From: Topomyia yanbarensis
Lineage: Eukaryota > Arthropoda > Insecta > Diptera > Culicidae
NCBI RefSeq assembly: GCF_030247195.1
Contig: NC_080671.1
Coordinates: 466,732,766 to 466,796,765, forward strand
Direction of reading: 5' to 3'
Length of the DNA stretch: 64,000 bases
Shown here: positions 33,310 through 44,874 of the stretch, one piece after another
Position numbering within the stretch: the first letter of the stretch is position 1
Layout: every line of letters starts with the position of its first letter
Made by a program: the position numbers and the translations under genes
Notes under the pieces: generated by a model
Told to the model about the DNA's origin: nothing
The model's input: the letters and a program-made list of their open reading frames with translations, nothing else
Databases searched by the model: none

Positions 33310-34916
33310 ACACAATAATATCAGCATTCTTTTTTCAATTATTTCTTCTACTAATTACACTCTGCTTAGCTCACATATTTAAGACTACTGAAAACATGAG
33401 AACAGAATTAAATCATTCCAACGCCTCCAGACGTTGCCTTTGAGGCATGCTTATCACCAGCAAGCAACCAGAGCAGTTCCGTTTGAGTCCTGATAACAGC
33501 AAACTTCTTGTCTGTGCATTTCAAACACTCATTCACTGTTGTAGCAGAAAGAAGCAACAGCTCGCACACAACGGGACCATTCTGTGCTGTGCTGTGCTGT
33601 TGTTGCTGTTATTCAGGCGAGAGCGCCATCATCATGTAGGGGCAACCAATGCATCCCATGTGTGGCCCACATTTGCTTCTTCTGGCTGTTTGCTGGTCTT
33701 GACTTGGCTGTGCCTTCGCTATCTCTTTCGTTGAAAACTTTGGGTTATGCTGCTGGTGGATGAAAATGCACAAACAATTTCTTCTTTCTTGCTTTTCTAA
33801 TAATACACACAGCTCCCAGCCGAAGTGGGGAGGGGGGGGGGGCGGCGATGGTGTGTACCGGTATCTAGGAACGGAAGGTGGGATGCGGTTCAGGGTGGCT
33901 CTCTAAAGACGGTTATTTACAAATATGCTGCTGCCTCTGCTGCTGGCTCGCTTGCCGACTCGAACAGCAGTTATAGTAGAAGAAGCGTACACATTTCACA
34001 TTCCAGCCATAGTCAACCAATCAAACCATACCAAAAACAACGCGAGTGTGTATCTACGTGCGGTTGTGTGCGAGCGCGAATGTATCAAAGTGTGGGTATG
34101 CGAGAGTAAGTCGTCTTTGGTACGAGTGCGCTAGAAATGCCGTTATCAATCAAGACGAAGGAAATTATGTTAAAAGGCATCATAGACAGCGACTCTCACT
34201 ACTTGTTATTGGACTCAACTGACTGCAAACAGTCAAACGAAGGCAACGCTACTGAACGCTGACTTCGAAGCTGCTGTTGACAGTGCAGTTGTTGCGATTT
34301 GCGCATCGGAATTGTATATCCAGTTTCATTGAAGATAGCTTGAGCTGGGAGTAACAATTGTTCAACAGACATCAAACTATCGTAGAGGATGTATTACATT
34401 GTTTGCGTATGTTTTAAAGATCGTCGTTGACTGCCTATGACGGTTCCGAAAGTCCCGTAAAAATTAATTTTGAATTACATAAATTCCAGATGGGATTAAT
34501 TAAGAAACATTTCATGACAAGCAATCAAAAGCGCTAGGTTTTGTAGTGCTAGAAGCTGTTAAATACAATGCTTCCGATACTCGATATAATTCTCCTAGAA
34601 TATTAACAATAGTGGATGAAACATGATAGTCGAAGATAATCGGAACTGATAAGTTTTATCATTTTTCAATAATATTTCAAGTCAATGAAGCTATATCAGA
34701 ATTCCATTGTTCATCACTAACATTACACGTCTTCACGGTCGAATTTTTCAAAAATGATTACGAAAACTATTTAAATTACTGGGATTCACTACGTAAGGGA
34801 CGTTATCGTTTTTTGCATCCTGTACTGAACATAAATATCTATATTATCGTCCCCCTGCGCCGATTACCGGGAACATTGATGTAATAGTTTAGGTCATGAT
34901 GCCTAAGGCTCCCTTA
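33310..34916. other. Upstream flank of the predicted gene
   Basis: 33400-34450 is less AT-rich, holds CTGTG and CTGTTGTTG repeats (33590-33612) and a G-run (33829-33842), and matches none of the repeat families here. It is a reasonable place for promoter-proximal regulatory DNA of the minus-strand gene. 34450-34916 is AT-rich with nothing recognised. Confidence 0.3.
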
Positions 34917-37502
34917 GGGACCATCCATCCGTAGCATTATATGCACTGATAATATATATTCGTAAATATAATAAAATCGATCATGCAATGCACGAATTCA
35001 TTTGTCGTTTTCTGCAACGAAGTATTTTCGTGCATTCTAAATAGTAGGCTTCGTTCATTTCATAAACAAGAATGGTCGCTTGGTGAATGAAAGCTTTCGT
35101 AAATTTTACACATTTAATGTACACTGCACGAATGTTGTCGATGATAACGACATTATTTTTCTTGAATGAAACGAAATGTTTTGTTTATTTTAATAAACGT
35201 GTGGGTATATTACGAACGATTTCGTTGGTTGCACGAATTAATCTTAGAAAATTATTGTTTTCAGTCGATCTTTTGGGATCGATGTTTGACAACATAGATT
35301 TTTTTTTAATTTAAAAAAATCGATGTGGCCAAATGGCCAAATATTGTGGTACGAAGAAATGGCCGCTTGATGAACGAAAGTTTTCGTAAATTTTGCTTAT
35401 TTAGTTTAAATTGCACGAATGTTATCGTTGATAACGACATTATTTTTCGTGAATAAAACGAAATGTTTCGTTTATTCTAATAAACGTTTATGTATATCGA
35501 ATCATTTCATTGCTCTCACGAATTTATTTCGTTCATCTTAGGAAAGTTTTCGTATTCATTAGCATATTATTTTTTTCAATCGATATTTTTGGATCGATGT
35601 TTGACAACAACGATTTTTTTAATTAATTAAAAGGATCGATCTTGCAAAATCGATTTTATTTTAGCCTACTCACCTCCATGGAGGACTAGAAAGCTTGTGG
35701 TTTGAAGTTATGGCCGCTTGATGAATAAAAGTTTTCGTGAATTTTACATATTTAGTGTACATTGCAGGACGACGTTGATAGCGACTTTATTTTTTGTGAA
35801 TGAAACAAAATGATTCGTTTATTTCAATAAATGTTTATGTATAGGTATAATGAACGATTTCGTTGGTGGCGCGAATTCATTTAGTTTATCATAGAAAAGT
35901 TTTCGTATTTAATAGCCTTTTATTGTTTTCAGTCAATCATTTGGGATCGATGTTTGACAACATCGATTTTTTTTTATTTAAAAAAATCGATTTTACTGTG
36001 GTACGAAGAAACGCTTCATGAACGAAAGTTTTTGTAAATTTTATTTAGTCAGTGTACATTGCACGAATGTAATCGTTGATAGCGGCATTATTTTTCGTGG
36101 ATGAAACGAAATGTTTCGTTTATTTTAATAAACGTTTATGTATATTACAAACGATTTCGTTGGTCGCATTCGATCTTTTAGGATCAATGTTTGACAGCAC
36201 AGATTTTTTTATTAATTAAAGGGATCGATCTGGTAAATTCTATGCTATTTCAACCTGTTCATCATTATTGAGGACTAGAAATGAATGTTATCGTTGATAA
36301 CGACATTATTTTTCGTGAATCAAACGAAATGCATCGTTTATTTCAATAAATGTTTGTGTATATTACGAACGACTTCGTTGGTCGCACGAATTCATTTCGT
36401 TCATATTAGAATAGTTTTCGTATTTATTTTCCTCTTATTTTTGCATTCGATCTTTTAGGATCGATGTTTGACAACACCGATTTTTTTTTAATGAAAAAAA
36501 CAGATCTGGCAAAATCGATTTTATTGTGGTATGAAGAAATGGCCGCTTGATAAACGAAAGTTTTCATAAATTTTACTTATTTAGTGTACATTGCACGAAT
36601 GTTGTCGACGACATTATTTTTCGTGAATGAAACGAAATGTTTTGTTTATTTTAATAAACGTTTGTGTATATGACGAACAATCTCGTTGGTCGCACGAATT
36701 CATTTCGTTCATCTAAAAGAAGTTTTCGTATGAAGTAGCGTATTATTTTGGCTTTGCTCCGACAGAGAAAGCTCAAACTAATTCATACGAAACCAACGAG
36801 CAGTTCGCGATGGCTCCGTACTGCTCCGGATTCTGGAACAACTGGAAGCGAAAGAGGTTCAGGAAATCTTCCTGAAACCGACGAACACGGATACGGCTAC
36901 TTAATAGTCCGACCGAGACCGTCGTTATGATCAACAATTATCTTACGCATAGCAACAATAACTCCATATTGAAACTTTTTTTACGTTGACGGTTTGACGA
37001 ATAATGCTCGTAAATATTATAAAGATATTCGTATAAAACAGCGAACAATTCGTTTGCCGAACGAAGCTGTTTCGTAATAAGTAACGAAAGTCGTTTCGTG
37101 GTTGTCACGAAAATTTAGTAACAAAAAATAAATGTGTTTCAATAGAACTACGAACGATTCATGATATGTACGAAAAATTCGTATATTTTATGAAAATTTT
37201 CTGTACGAAACTAATGCCTATCGATTTACGAATATATTCTATCAGTGGGTGTTTTGTATTTTGTGATGATGTGTGACGACAGGGGGATAGGGGGTCATGT
37301 CATGCTACGTAGCTTTTTTAAAGGGGAATAACTAACATCGTTTTTTATTTATTTTTTTTAAATTGCGGGGTCAAGGGGGGAGAGTTACCGTCAAGCAACG
37401 TAATTACCAGGGGTGTATTCAGAGGTTAGTGACGAAATGCTACGATGAGGGAGGGGGTGTTAAAAATCACTCAAAAAATGCTACGTCATTTATGGATGGT
37501 CC
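34917..37502. mobile_element. TIR-bounded element carrying a tandem array
   Basis: GGGACCATCCATCCGTAGCA at the left is mirrored by TGCTACGTCATTTATGGATG plus GTCC at the right (37479-37502). The ends resemble those of the MITE at 44615-44874 (GGGACCATTCATAAATTACG). Most of the interior is the tandem array annotated separately, followed by G-rich segments (37275-37460) like those inside the 44.6-kb MITE. No target duplication is evident, so two partial elements are an alternative. Confidence 0.5.
35080..36760 (+). repeat. Degenerate tandem array, about six units of 220-345 bp
   Basis: The anchor CGACATTATTTTTCGTGAAT followed by GAAACGAAATGTTTCGTTTA and AATAAACGTTT recurs near 35146, 35434, 35780, 36082, 36299 and 36611. 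Each unit also holds ATGGCCGCTTGATGAACGAA or its remnant, TTGCACGAATGTTATCG, and GATCGATGTTTGACAACA near an AT-rich ATCGATTTTTT stretch. Several words are themselves palindromic (AAACGAAATGTTTCGTTT). TTCGT/ACGAA words continue to 37220. No coding frame is conserved between units. Confidence 0.85.
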
Positions 37503-38814
37503 TTTTCATCAACAGTCGTTAAAAAACAATCCATGATTTCGTAAATGGATTAATACGAGAATTAGATGAAATAAAACTCAAAAGTATAGCTCATGTTTAA
37601 AAGAAGGTAAAATCTCCAAGAAAATGTCTTAACTCGAATGGTAATAAAAAATTATCCCTTCTTCTAAATATGAGGTGTTCTTCAATGCAAAAGGAAGAAA
37701 AATCTTTATATTTCACACAAATTTAAATGAGAACCGGAAAAAAACAATATCTCAACATTTTCGCTATTCAGCGGATTTACCTCCCGGAAAAATACCCAAT
37801 TCTGGACAATACTTTGCTAGTGATTACTTCATTCTAGCTATGGTTCAACTGAGAAAGTCTCGAAGAGCGAATATATTTGAAAACGAAAGAAGCAGCTTTT
37901 TTGCACACCGGGGCAAATTCTTAATAAAAATCAATCAGTAGTATTCTAATAATGCCCCGAATAAATTGAGTGATTTTCAAGAAGGTTATGTAAAGGGCAG
38001 CGTTGTCAAAGATAGCCGCTTTCCTTAGTGGAATCTTCTATGGAACGGCCCATTCTTGCAAAACTTTTTCTGGGGAACGTAGTGTCAGGGAAACGACTGC
38101 AGGGGAATAATACCCATCGTTTTATCAGACCGTTGGAATTGGACGCTTCTAACTTTAACCGGCACCGATGTGATTTTCGGATGAATTTTAAGTTCTAACT
38201 GAAACTAAACAACCGTTACTTTTAATGTGGCTAGGAACGGTTCAAGAAAGAGCATGACTATCTTTAATGAAGTTGTAGAGCAACACAGCTGTCTCTTTCA
38301 TACTTTCTTCAGTGTTCATAAAAAAGGGTTTTGTTCATATAGCTTTTATAGATTATACTTTATACTTTATACTAAAGTAACCTTTGAACAACTTTAAGTT
38401 TATTTCAGGGTGCATAATTTCTTCTAATACACCAACCACTAAACTATTTTCGTTTCAAAGTTATGAGAACATTTACGTAAAAGAGTAACTTTCTCAAATA
38501 TCATTATCTTCGATGAAGGTCCTTAACATTATATACCGTTTTTTGTCATATTGGATAACATACCGAATTATACACATGTCCAAAAAATATCTATGGCGAC
38601 TTTTTAATATCTTGACTTTTTGGGATCAGTTTTGTTAAATTTAAATATTTGGGAGGAGATTATCTGTTCTTGCGAATTGCGCTTAAATTACTCTGTTTAT
38701 GGTTCCACTCCTTTTTGGCTCTTCATACAGCGATAATGTGAATGTCGTTTAATAGCAATTTGTTAAATTTAAAATCAATGTTTTCCTCAATTATACCTCA
38801 AACAAAGATCACAC
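37503..38814. other. Intergenic, nothing recognised
   Basis: AT-rich DNA. A short ACTTTATACTTTATACT repeat lies near 38355. A frame of about 88 codons (37675-37941) shows no motif. Confidence 0.4.
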
Positions 38815-40470
38815 GAATAATATTCAGCAGGCTGAATAGCAGCCATGTGATAATTGAGTTTGGAATGTCCAGTCAATACTCTGACTAGAATACTGCAATA
38901 GAGCTTAGAAAAATACAGCAAATTCTTTGACATTTTCGGACTCATATCCGGCAGAAAATTTGTTTGTTTTTGAACGCAAGTTTGCAGACTATGCCAATGG
39001 TTGACATGTTCGGAAGCAGCCCAAGAACGAACTGGACCAACGAAATCAGTCGCAGTGCCTACTCTAGCTAATTCGTCCGTCCATGCATTTCCAGTAATAT
39101 CGAAATTATCAGGTACCCATAAATGATAGACAGCATTCGAAATGCTACGTTCTTCGACTTGAGTTCGACATGCGATTACTAATTTAGATCTTGAATCTGC
39201 CGAACTAAGTGCTTTCAGGGCAGCCTGACTGACAGAGCAAAAATAAATTCTTTTACTGAAAATTCCCTGTTGAAGTGCCGATTGTACGCCACGCTAAGTT
39301 TTCTGCTTGGAATACGGTACAGTATCTACCAAGCGAATGAGATTGCTTTAATCTCATTTCACGACAATAGACTCCGGCACTGGCTCGGCCCTCACACAAA
39401 GAACCATCAGTATAACAAGCTACGTATTCTTCAAGTTGTCGCTCCATCCAGCCACCTCACGAGCAGTATTTTACAATTATTTTCCGCCACGCAAATTCAA
39501 TGTATCCTGTTACAAGACTACAAGTAAGAACCTTTTTCAAAATATGCTTTAAGTGGTCAAATTGTCTTTGCAGTAGAACAGGAATGATTTCATCCTTTCC
39601 CGGAGACTTATACGAAGTAAAATTTTCAATCGCCCATTTGATCGACATATGTATGAAGACAATTCTACGAGCAAATGTCCAAGATTCAGAACTACCTGAA
39701 AAGAACTCAGGGGCAATCGTCAGTGATGACTCCGTACAGCCTGGAAAGTGTGTGTGTCAAAAAGACTGTTGAGTACTACATTTCCGACAGACGAGTATTC
39801 ACCATTAGCAGTTCTAATCGAACTGACATGAAAGTCTTTCGATTTCGAAAGTAACTTATTAAATCTACTCGTCTCGTTGAGACTTGAGACATTTGTACAG
39901 AGGCTTTTCTAACCACTTTTCCAAGAGGATCGAAAGGCATTTCTGTATGCCGTGCGAGCCAACTTAAAGGCCTTTGGCCCGTCCATGCGTCTGCGATTCC
40001 AAGCTCTTCTGCGTAACTTTTTGAACAAGTTCGGTATTCCACCAAGGTGTTCCTCTAGAAGTACGCATACTTCGAAGCGGACAAGCCTGTTGGTATGCTG
40101 GTACTATGAGTGAGTTTGTTTTATGCACGACCTCATCCAAGTCACTTGGAGATTTAATCGTCAAGCTTTCTTCGTTGAGGTCCCAGTTCGTAGTTTTGGA
40201 ATGGCGAGACGTTTAAATGATTACAGTTTGGTACGAGCCAGTTTGACAAATCATGCGTAATACTGTCAGAGCAGAGAGTTACATCTAACAACTTTTCTCT
40301 GCTAGCTCGTGCAAATGTTGGGCGATTTCCTACATTAAGTATGTGCAGATTTGTGCTGCTTAAGTATTCCATCAATTCGGTGTCTCTCAAATTGCTACCT
40401 GAGCTGCCCCAAATTATGTGGTGGGCATTTGCAGCACCGCCGATTATGAAATCAAACTCATTTCAAACTC
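38815..40470 (-). pseudogene. I/LOA-like LINE relic lacking the RT core
   Basis: Minus-strand order: an EN remnant (GGAANAHHIIWGSS, then LMEYLSSTNLHILNVGNRPTF, 40400-40310); the linker with GTPWWNTELVQK (about 40060); the RT N-terminus with FTSYKSPGKDEIIPVLLQ (39620-39560) and TGYIEFAWRKIIVKY (about 39500). It then jumps directly to the RNase H domain with CYTDGSLCEGRASAGVYCRE (39415-39355) and FQAE. Further down are remnants of the RNase H tail and the C-terminal region (38815-39130). The RT palm, including the FADD box, is deleted at about 39460. The 5' end is truncated near 40470. Confidence 0.8.
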
Positions 40471-40547
40471 AAGCATTTTGACCTGATCATTTTCGCTGTT
40501 CATTTTGTTGGTAATAAAAGCCAATCCAACTTTTCCGGCACGTTTTT

Positions 40548-40740
40548 GCCTTTCTCATGTAGAAAGATTAAGCAATCATCGTATGCCAATTTCTCAACTT
40601 ATGAGTAATACTGTTGGGGCATATAATTTTTGGCGGTTACCTGTCTGCAACTCGTGCTATATAAGTATTCCAATAATTCAGAGATTCTCAAATAGATATA
40701 TGAGAGGTATCACTGCCGGTATGGAGTGGTACTCACTGTG
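40548..40740 (+). repeat. GCCTTTCT terminus joined to a LINE EN scrap
   Basis: GCCTTTCTCATGTAGAAAGA with AAGCAATCA is the left end of the GCCTTTCT family (40548-40578). From about 40596, AGTAATACTGTTG and GTATTCCAATAATTCAGAGA with TTCTCAAAT resemble the neighbouring LINE EN segment at 40250-40395, so a shortened duplicate of that segment follows the terminus. Confidence 0.45.
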
Positions 40741-41389
40741 ACCACAGCATGATGCATTATTCGACAAATATGTCGAACAATAAACGTATGTTTTGAGCAT
40801 GTTATCAATAGTCATATGAATTATGACAGTGCAAATAATGCGAGTTGTAAGGTCCGGTATAAGACGTATCGTCGCTGTCGTGCTATCTTATGACAAGCGC
40901 CATCTAGCCCATTTCGAAAAAAAGTTTGATTTTAAATATCTTGAAACTTATAAATGGTTAAAACAACTCAGAGAAGTCAATTGATGCTTCTATCTATTCT
41001 GTATTAGTCGCTCAAATATTACGAGGATCGGTTGACTACACTAGGAGTTTTGACTAAAAATGTAAACAAAAGTCGTAGCAGCAGGTGTCATAGGTGTGTA
41101 TTGATGACACAATATGCATGACTTTGGAATAATTGTGCATGGAAAATTTTCGTCACAAATAAAGTATCAATTATTAACTTTTATTCATATCTTCGGTTTA
41201 ATTGCGTCTAGAAACAATCGGTAAGATTTTTTTTTTAAAGAAAATTGGTCAAGGAATCTTGAAAAAATAGAATTTTTTAGTTACAGTGTTGCTTAATATG
41301 CAATATTTCAAATTTAAAACTTAAATTGCATTTTTCTCGCAACACATATACTTTTATTCTGCAAATTGTTATGCTATTGTACTCCTGTT
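40741..41389. other. Intergenic, nothing recognised
   Basis: AT-rich DNA with no supported coding or RNA feature. Confidence 0.4.
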
Positions 41390-41910
41390 AGTCTACTTTC
41401 TACTTCTGCCGCAGTCAAACGTACAATCGAGCCAAGTGAACAACAAGCCTCTCGATCTAGTGTGCATTGTCTCGAGAACAAAGAAAACATCGGATTATTC
41501 TTGTCATCATGAGTAAAGTTGACGAAAAAGCTCTACTCCGACCCAAAGCGAGCCACTTGCAAAATGCATGTCGCAATACAGAGAAGTAGAATCCGTTACA
41601 CCTGATACTTGGAGAAACTTCTTCCCGGGTACTCCTAATGGCGTTTTTGTAGTGAGGATGCGGGTTGAAAGGCCTATACCCACCTACTTGACAATAAAAC
41701 TCAAAACTCACGGAACTATAATTATGCAAACTACGCTATGCACCCATGTGGGGCAAACTCCTACGTGCAAGTATTGTAATCAGATAGCTCATCATGGACA
41801 ACCTTGCGCGGAAGATGCATCGCAACCGATTGCCAACTCATCTACGGCAAACCAACCCAAAACAGAGTTTTCAATACCAATGCCTGAACCACAAACCTAC
41901 TTAGTTTAGT
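41390..41910 (+). pseudogene. Non-LTR retrotransposon ORF1 (gag-like) fragment with zinc knuckle
   Basis: The leader at 41392-41480 matches the scrap at 9056-9150. An initial frame from ATG at 41510 stops after about 26 codons at 41589. A second frame (41568-41909, 113 codons) has PDTWRNFFPGTPNGVFVVRM and VERPIPTYLTIK, a pattern seen in LINE ORF1 proteins, and then CKYCNQIAHHGQPC, a CX2CX4HX4C zinc knuckle that binds nucleic acid. The protein is much shorter than a full ORF1, lacks further knuckles and has no ORF2 after it, so it is a 5' relic. Confidence 0.7.
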
Positions 41911-42284
41911 GAATTAGAGTAGTAAATAAAAGCAAATGAGTGAATGTGACCCTTAACTCTTTTGGTAATGTAAACCGAACGAGAAAAGAATTGCACCACG
42001 AAGATAGCTTTTACCAGTACAATCCTAGAGAAAAGTGATAAATTAAAAATAATTGTTTACAAAAATCAAAACATGAGACCAAATTTTGATTCTAATTGAT
42101 ATGTTTCCTTCTTTATAGCGTGAGCTGTTCTTTAACTGATGACTGACCTGATAATTATATTCCTTTATCAAAGAAAATTTTCGATCTGCGGTATGTAGAC
42201 TTGTACAACAAACAATTTTTATTCCATTTAGGAAACTTTTTTCTGTTCTTAAATCTTAATTTTTCTACGGAAGGCATGTAGGCT

Positions 42285-42572
42285 TTAATACTTCCAATGC
42301 TCACTATCATCAAATATATCGTAATAACAAAACGCTTGTTCTATGAGTTGAAATAGGTTTGATATATGATTTTTACTAGTGCCAATAACCAACAATTTGA
42401 TAAGGACATTTGTTTCTTGTTTATTTCGATCATGGATTTGAAAATTATGGTTGTGCTCAATAATGTACATGTTCAAAGAATTGCCATTTGTTGTAAAATA
42501 ATGCGGAGTAGTAAAGCATTCGGGGCAATTATATTCAAGGTAATAAATTTCAGAATGATGGGGTAAAATCAA
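42285..42572 (-). pseudogene. Possible FLYWCH-like zinc-finger fragment
   Basis: A minus-strand frame of about 95 codons contains NCPECFTTPHYF followed by IIEHNHNF, which loosely resembles the C-X-C ... H-X-H spacing of FLYWCH or FAR1-type domains found in insect FLYWCH proteins and MULE transposases. The match is weak, the domain would be incomplete, and the frame has no clear neighbours. It could be accidental. Confidence 0.25.
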
Positions 42573-42700
42573 TGAAACTTTATTTAAATTTACAAATAGT
42601 GATTGGAAATCACGTCTTTAAACTTTCATGCCAATCCCCAGAAGGTTTTGGTTCAACCCGTACCACATGTTATATCCCTTATTATATATCAGGAGTTATA

Positions 42701-42776
42701 CTGCCCATGATCGCATATCAGTCCCATAAAGATAGGAAATCCCATAGAAAACGGGACAACTATGCGATCATGGGTA
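42701..42776. mobile_element. Very short MITE, CTGCCCATGATCGCATA termini
   Basis: CTGCCCATGATCGCATA is mirrored by TATGCGATCATGGGTAG with one mismatch; TATA flanks both sides. Only about 76 bp. The terminal CTGCCCAT word is shared with the MITEs at 11955 and 42979, so it belongs to the same terminal-sequence group. Confidence 0.8.
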
Positions 42777-42978
42777 GTATACAGCCAGATAAAAATGGTC
42801 TGCTTTATCATTTTTAAAAGCTAATATATTTACACCCACGTAACCTCTATTGCTTGCTACATTGTCCCAGTGTGTAAGGTGAAGCCAGTTTGATGCGGAT
42901 AGGCCGCATAATCGAGTCCAACGGACCGAAGCCGCTGGGCAAGGTAACCGTTGTTTAACTATTTAACTGAATACTACA

Positions 42979-43208
42979 CTGCCCATAAAAGCATAAGAGT
43001 CCCATACGGATTTTTGTTGAAATTTAGTTATCTGTTGGGTTGTATTCTGTATCACCACTGAATCACAATGCACAAATAAGATTACCAGGTTTGTTAAGAA
43101 AATATCGAAAAAATACCAAAACATGGCTCAATGAATATATAAATATTCAACAGCGTTTTTCTCGGCTTGCTGTTTTTCAATATGGTACTCTTATGCTTTA
43201 ATGGGCAG
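42979..43208. mobile_element. MITE, CTGCCCATAAAAGCATAAGA family (copy 2)
   Basis: CTGCCCATAAAAGCATAAGA at the left and CTTATGCTTTAATGGGCAG at the right form inverted termini. The interior matches copy 1 at 11955-12190 along its length (ATTCTGTATCA-CACT-AATCACAATGCA, AAAATACCAAAACATGG, CAGCGTTTTTCTC). Non-coding. Confidence 0.85.
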
Positions 43209-44614
43209 TACAGAAACTGCTGCTTTGTAGGGATTCAATATTACAGTCACAATAGTGCTGTTCGTCAATTAAATAAGACATATACTTGCTTATAACATTT
43301 GATAAAAAGCACTCAAATTATGTAAAAACAACAATTTTCAAATTGCTCTCAAACCAACGGTCTGACGCGGTCGGGTAAGCATTCACCTGCGATTAACTGA
43401 CAATAGCCAATAGTTACATATGCTTTCAACCTTTTATCTTAATTTGACTTAATTTGATAACTTTTTTAATTACGAAATAGTGCTAAAATCATAAAAAAAC
43501 AAGTACTCCTATTTTTCAAAACAAAATAGTTTGACTTTTTTATTTCGATATTTCCAGCATTAAAGTAGTTAGAATAGGCCATAAGCAACATTTCCTAGTA
43601 TAATAACACTTCATTGATTGTATTGTTCAATTTCAGTAGAAACTGTTACCAATTGCCTGATTTAATGGGAAAAAACGTGTTCATTTTTAATAATGTTTGA
43701 CCGTGTGTAATAAATTTAGATCAAAGTTTTTAGTTATTATTTCAATGATACATTATGTAGAAAAAATTGAAGAATGTATAAAAGATTTAGTTTGTTTAAA
43801 AAGTTGGAATTTTTTCCCTATTTTGTCCAACTTTTTGTTCTAGCCACTCCATAGTGCGCCGTCGGAAGCGGCGGCCCCATGCAAGCAAACCTGTGAACTA
43901 CTCATTTGCCCGGCTTACGCAAAGTTAGGGACAATGAATCAATCTAGGTTCGACCGAGCTGAGTGACGTCGAACAGCTCACAAATAAAAGCTTCAGTTAT
44001 GGGAAGAATTGTGGTAAAATGGGTGAACACGTTTCGGGCGGTCATTCCAGCTATCTTCAATCGACTAAAAGGGATTTTTTTACATAAGAGTTACGCATTC
44101 ATCGGCTACACACGTTTCTAGTGGTCAACTATCCCAAATCGATTTTATGAACTTATTGAATAAGAAATACTGACTTCGGTCAGTCGCATTAGGCTTTCAT
44201 CCAATCATATACTCAGCCTTGAATATGAACTCAAACGAGAGGAGGAAATGGGTCATGATAGTGTAACGTATGGTCGTTGTAGATTTCAGCTTTCGCTTAT
44301 TTTAGGGCTGTGCTATCTCAAGAACTTAGTTTACACCTACTAAGCGCGACACAAGACAGGACACAAAGTTCTGTAGATGGGATATATCTATCCCAAAAAC
44401 GGTATTTTGGTACCAAAAATGGTTCGGTATTCTCCCAATTTTCGATACCGGTACTACCACGACCCTAAGAGAAACAATGTTTTGTTTATTGCTTGAAAAA
44501 AAACGAAAATGTTTTTGTTACCAAATCCAATGACTTGGGTAAATAAAGTGGTACAAAGAAAGAAATAGACTGATTATTTTGTTGAACACTTCTAAAATAT
44601 TAGCATATTGAATT
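43209..44614. other. Intergenic, nothing recognised
   Basis: No gene. A possible single transposon end, TAGGGTCGTGGTAGTACCGG on the minus strand near 44467, has no visible partner. Confidence 0.35.
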
Positions 44615-44874
44615 GGGACCATTCATAAATTACGTAACGCTTTTAGGGGGAGGAGGGGGTCCGACAAGTTGTTACATATTGTGACATAGGGGGGAGGGGG
44701 AGTAAGCTAGATCGTTACGTAACAGGTAATCACCGAGGAAAATTTTTTTTTTCAAGGAATTTGTTACGTAATAGGGGAGGGGGGGATAAAGAAATTTGTG
44801 ACAATTTGTTACATGGGGGGAGGGGGGAGTCAATTTTGGGCAATTTTTGCGTTACGTAATTTATGAATGGTCCC
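44615..44874. mobile_element. MITE with GGGACCATTCATAAATTACG termini
   Basis: GGGACCATTCATAAATTACG plus TAACGC at the left is perfectly mirrored at the right (44849-44874), giving 26-bp inverted termini on a 260-bp unit. Inside, GGGGGAGG-rich segments alternate with GTTACGTAA and TTGTTACAT words. Non-coding; no clear target duplication. Confidence 0.9.

Noticed and set aside
35080..36760. CRISPR array
   Set aside because: Repeat units are long, degenerate and of unequal length in a eukaryotic context; no short identical repeats with unique spacers.
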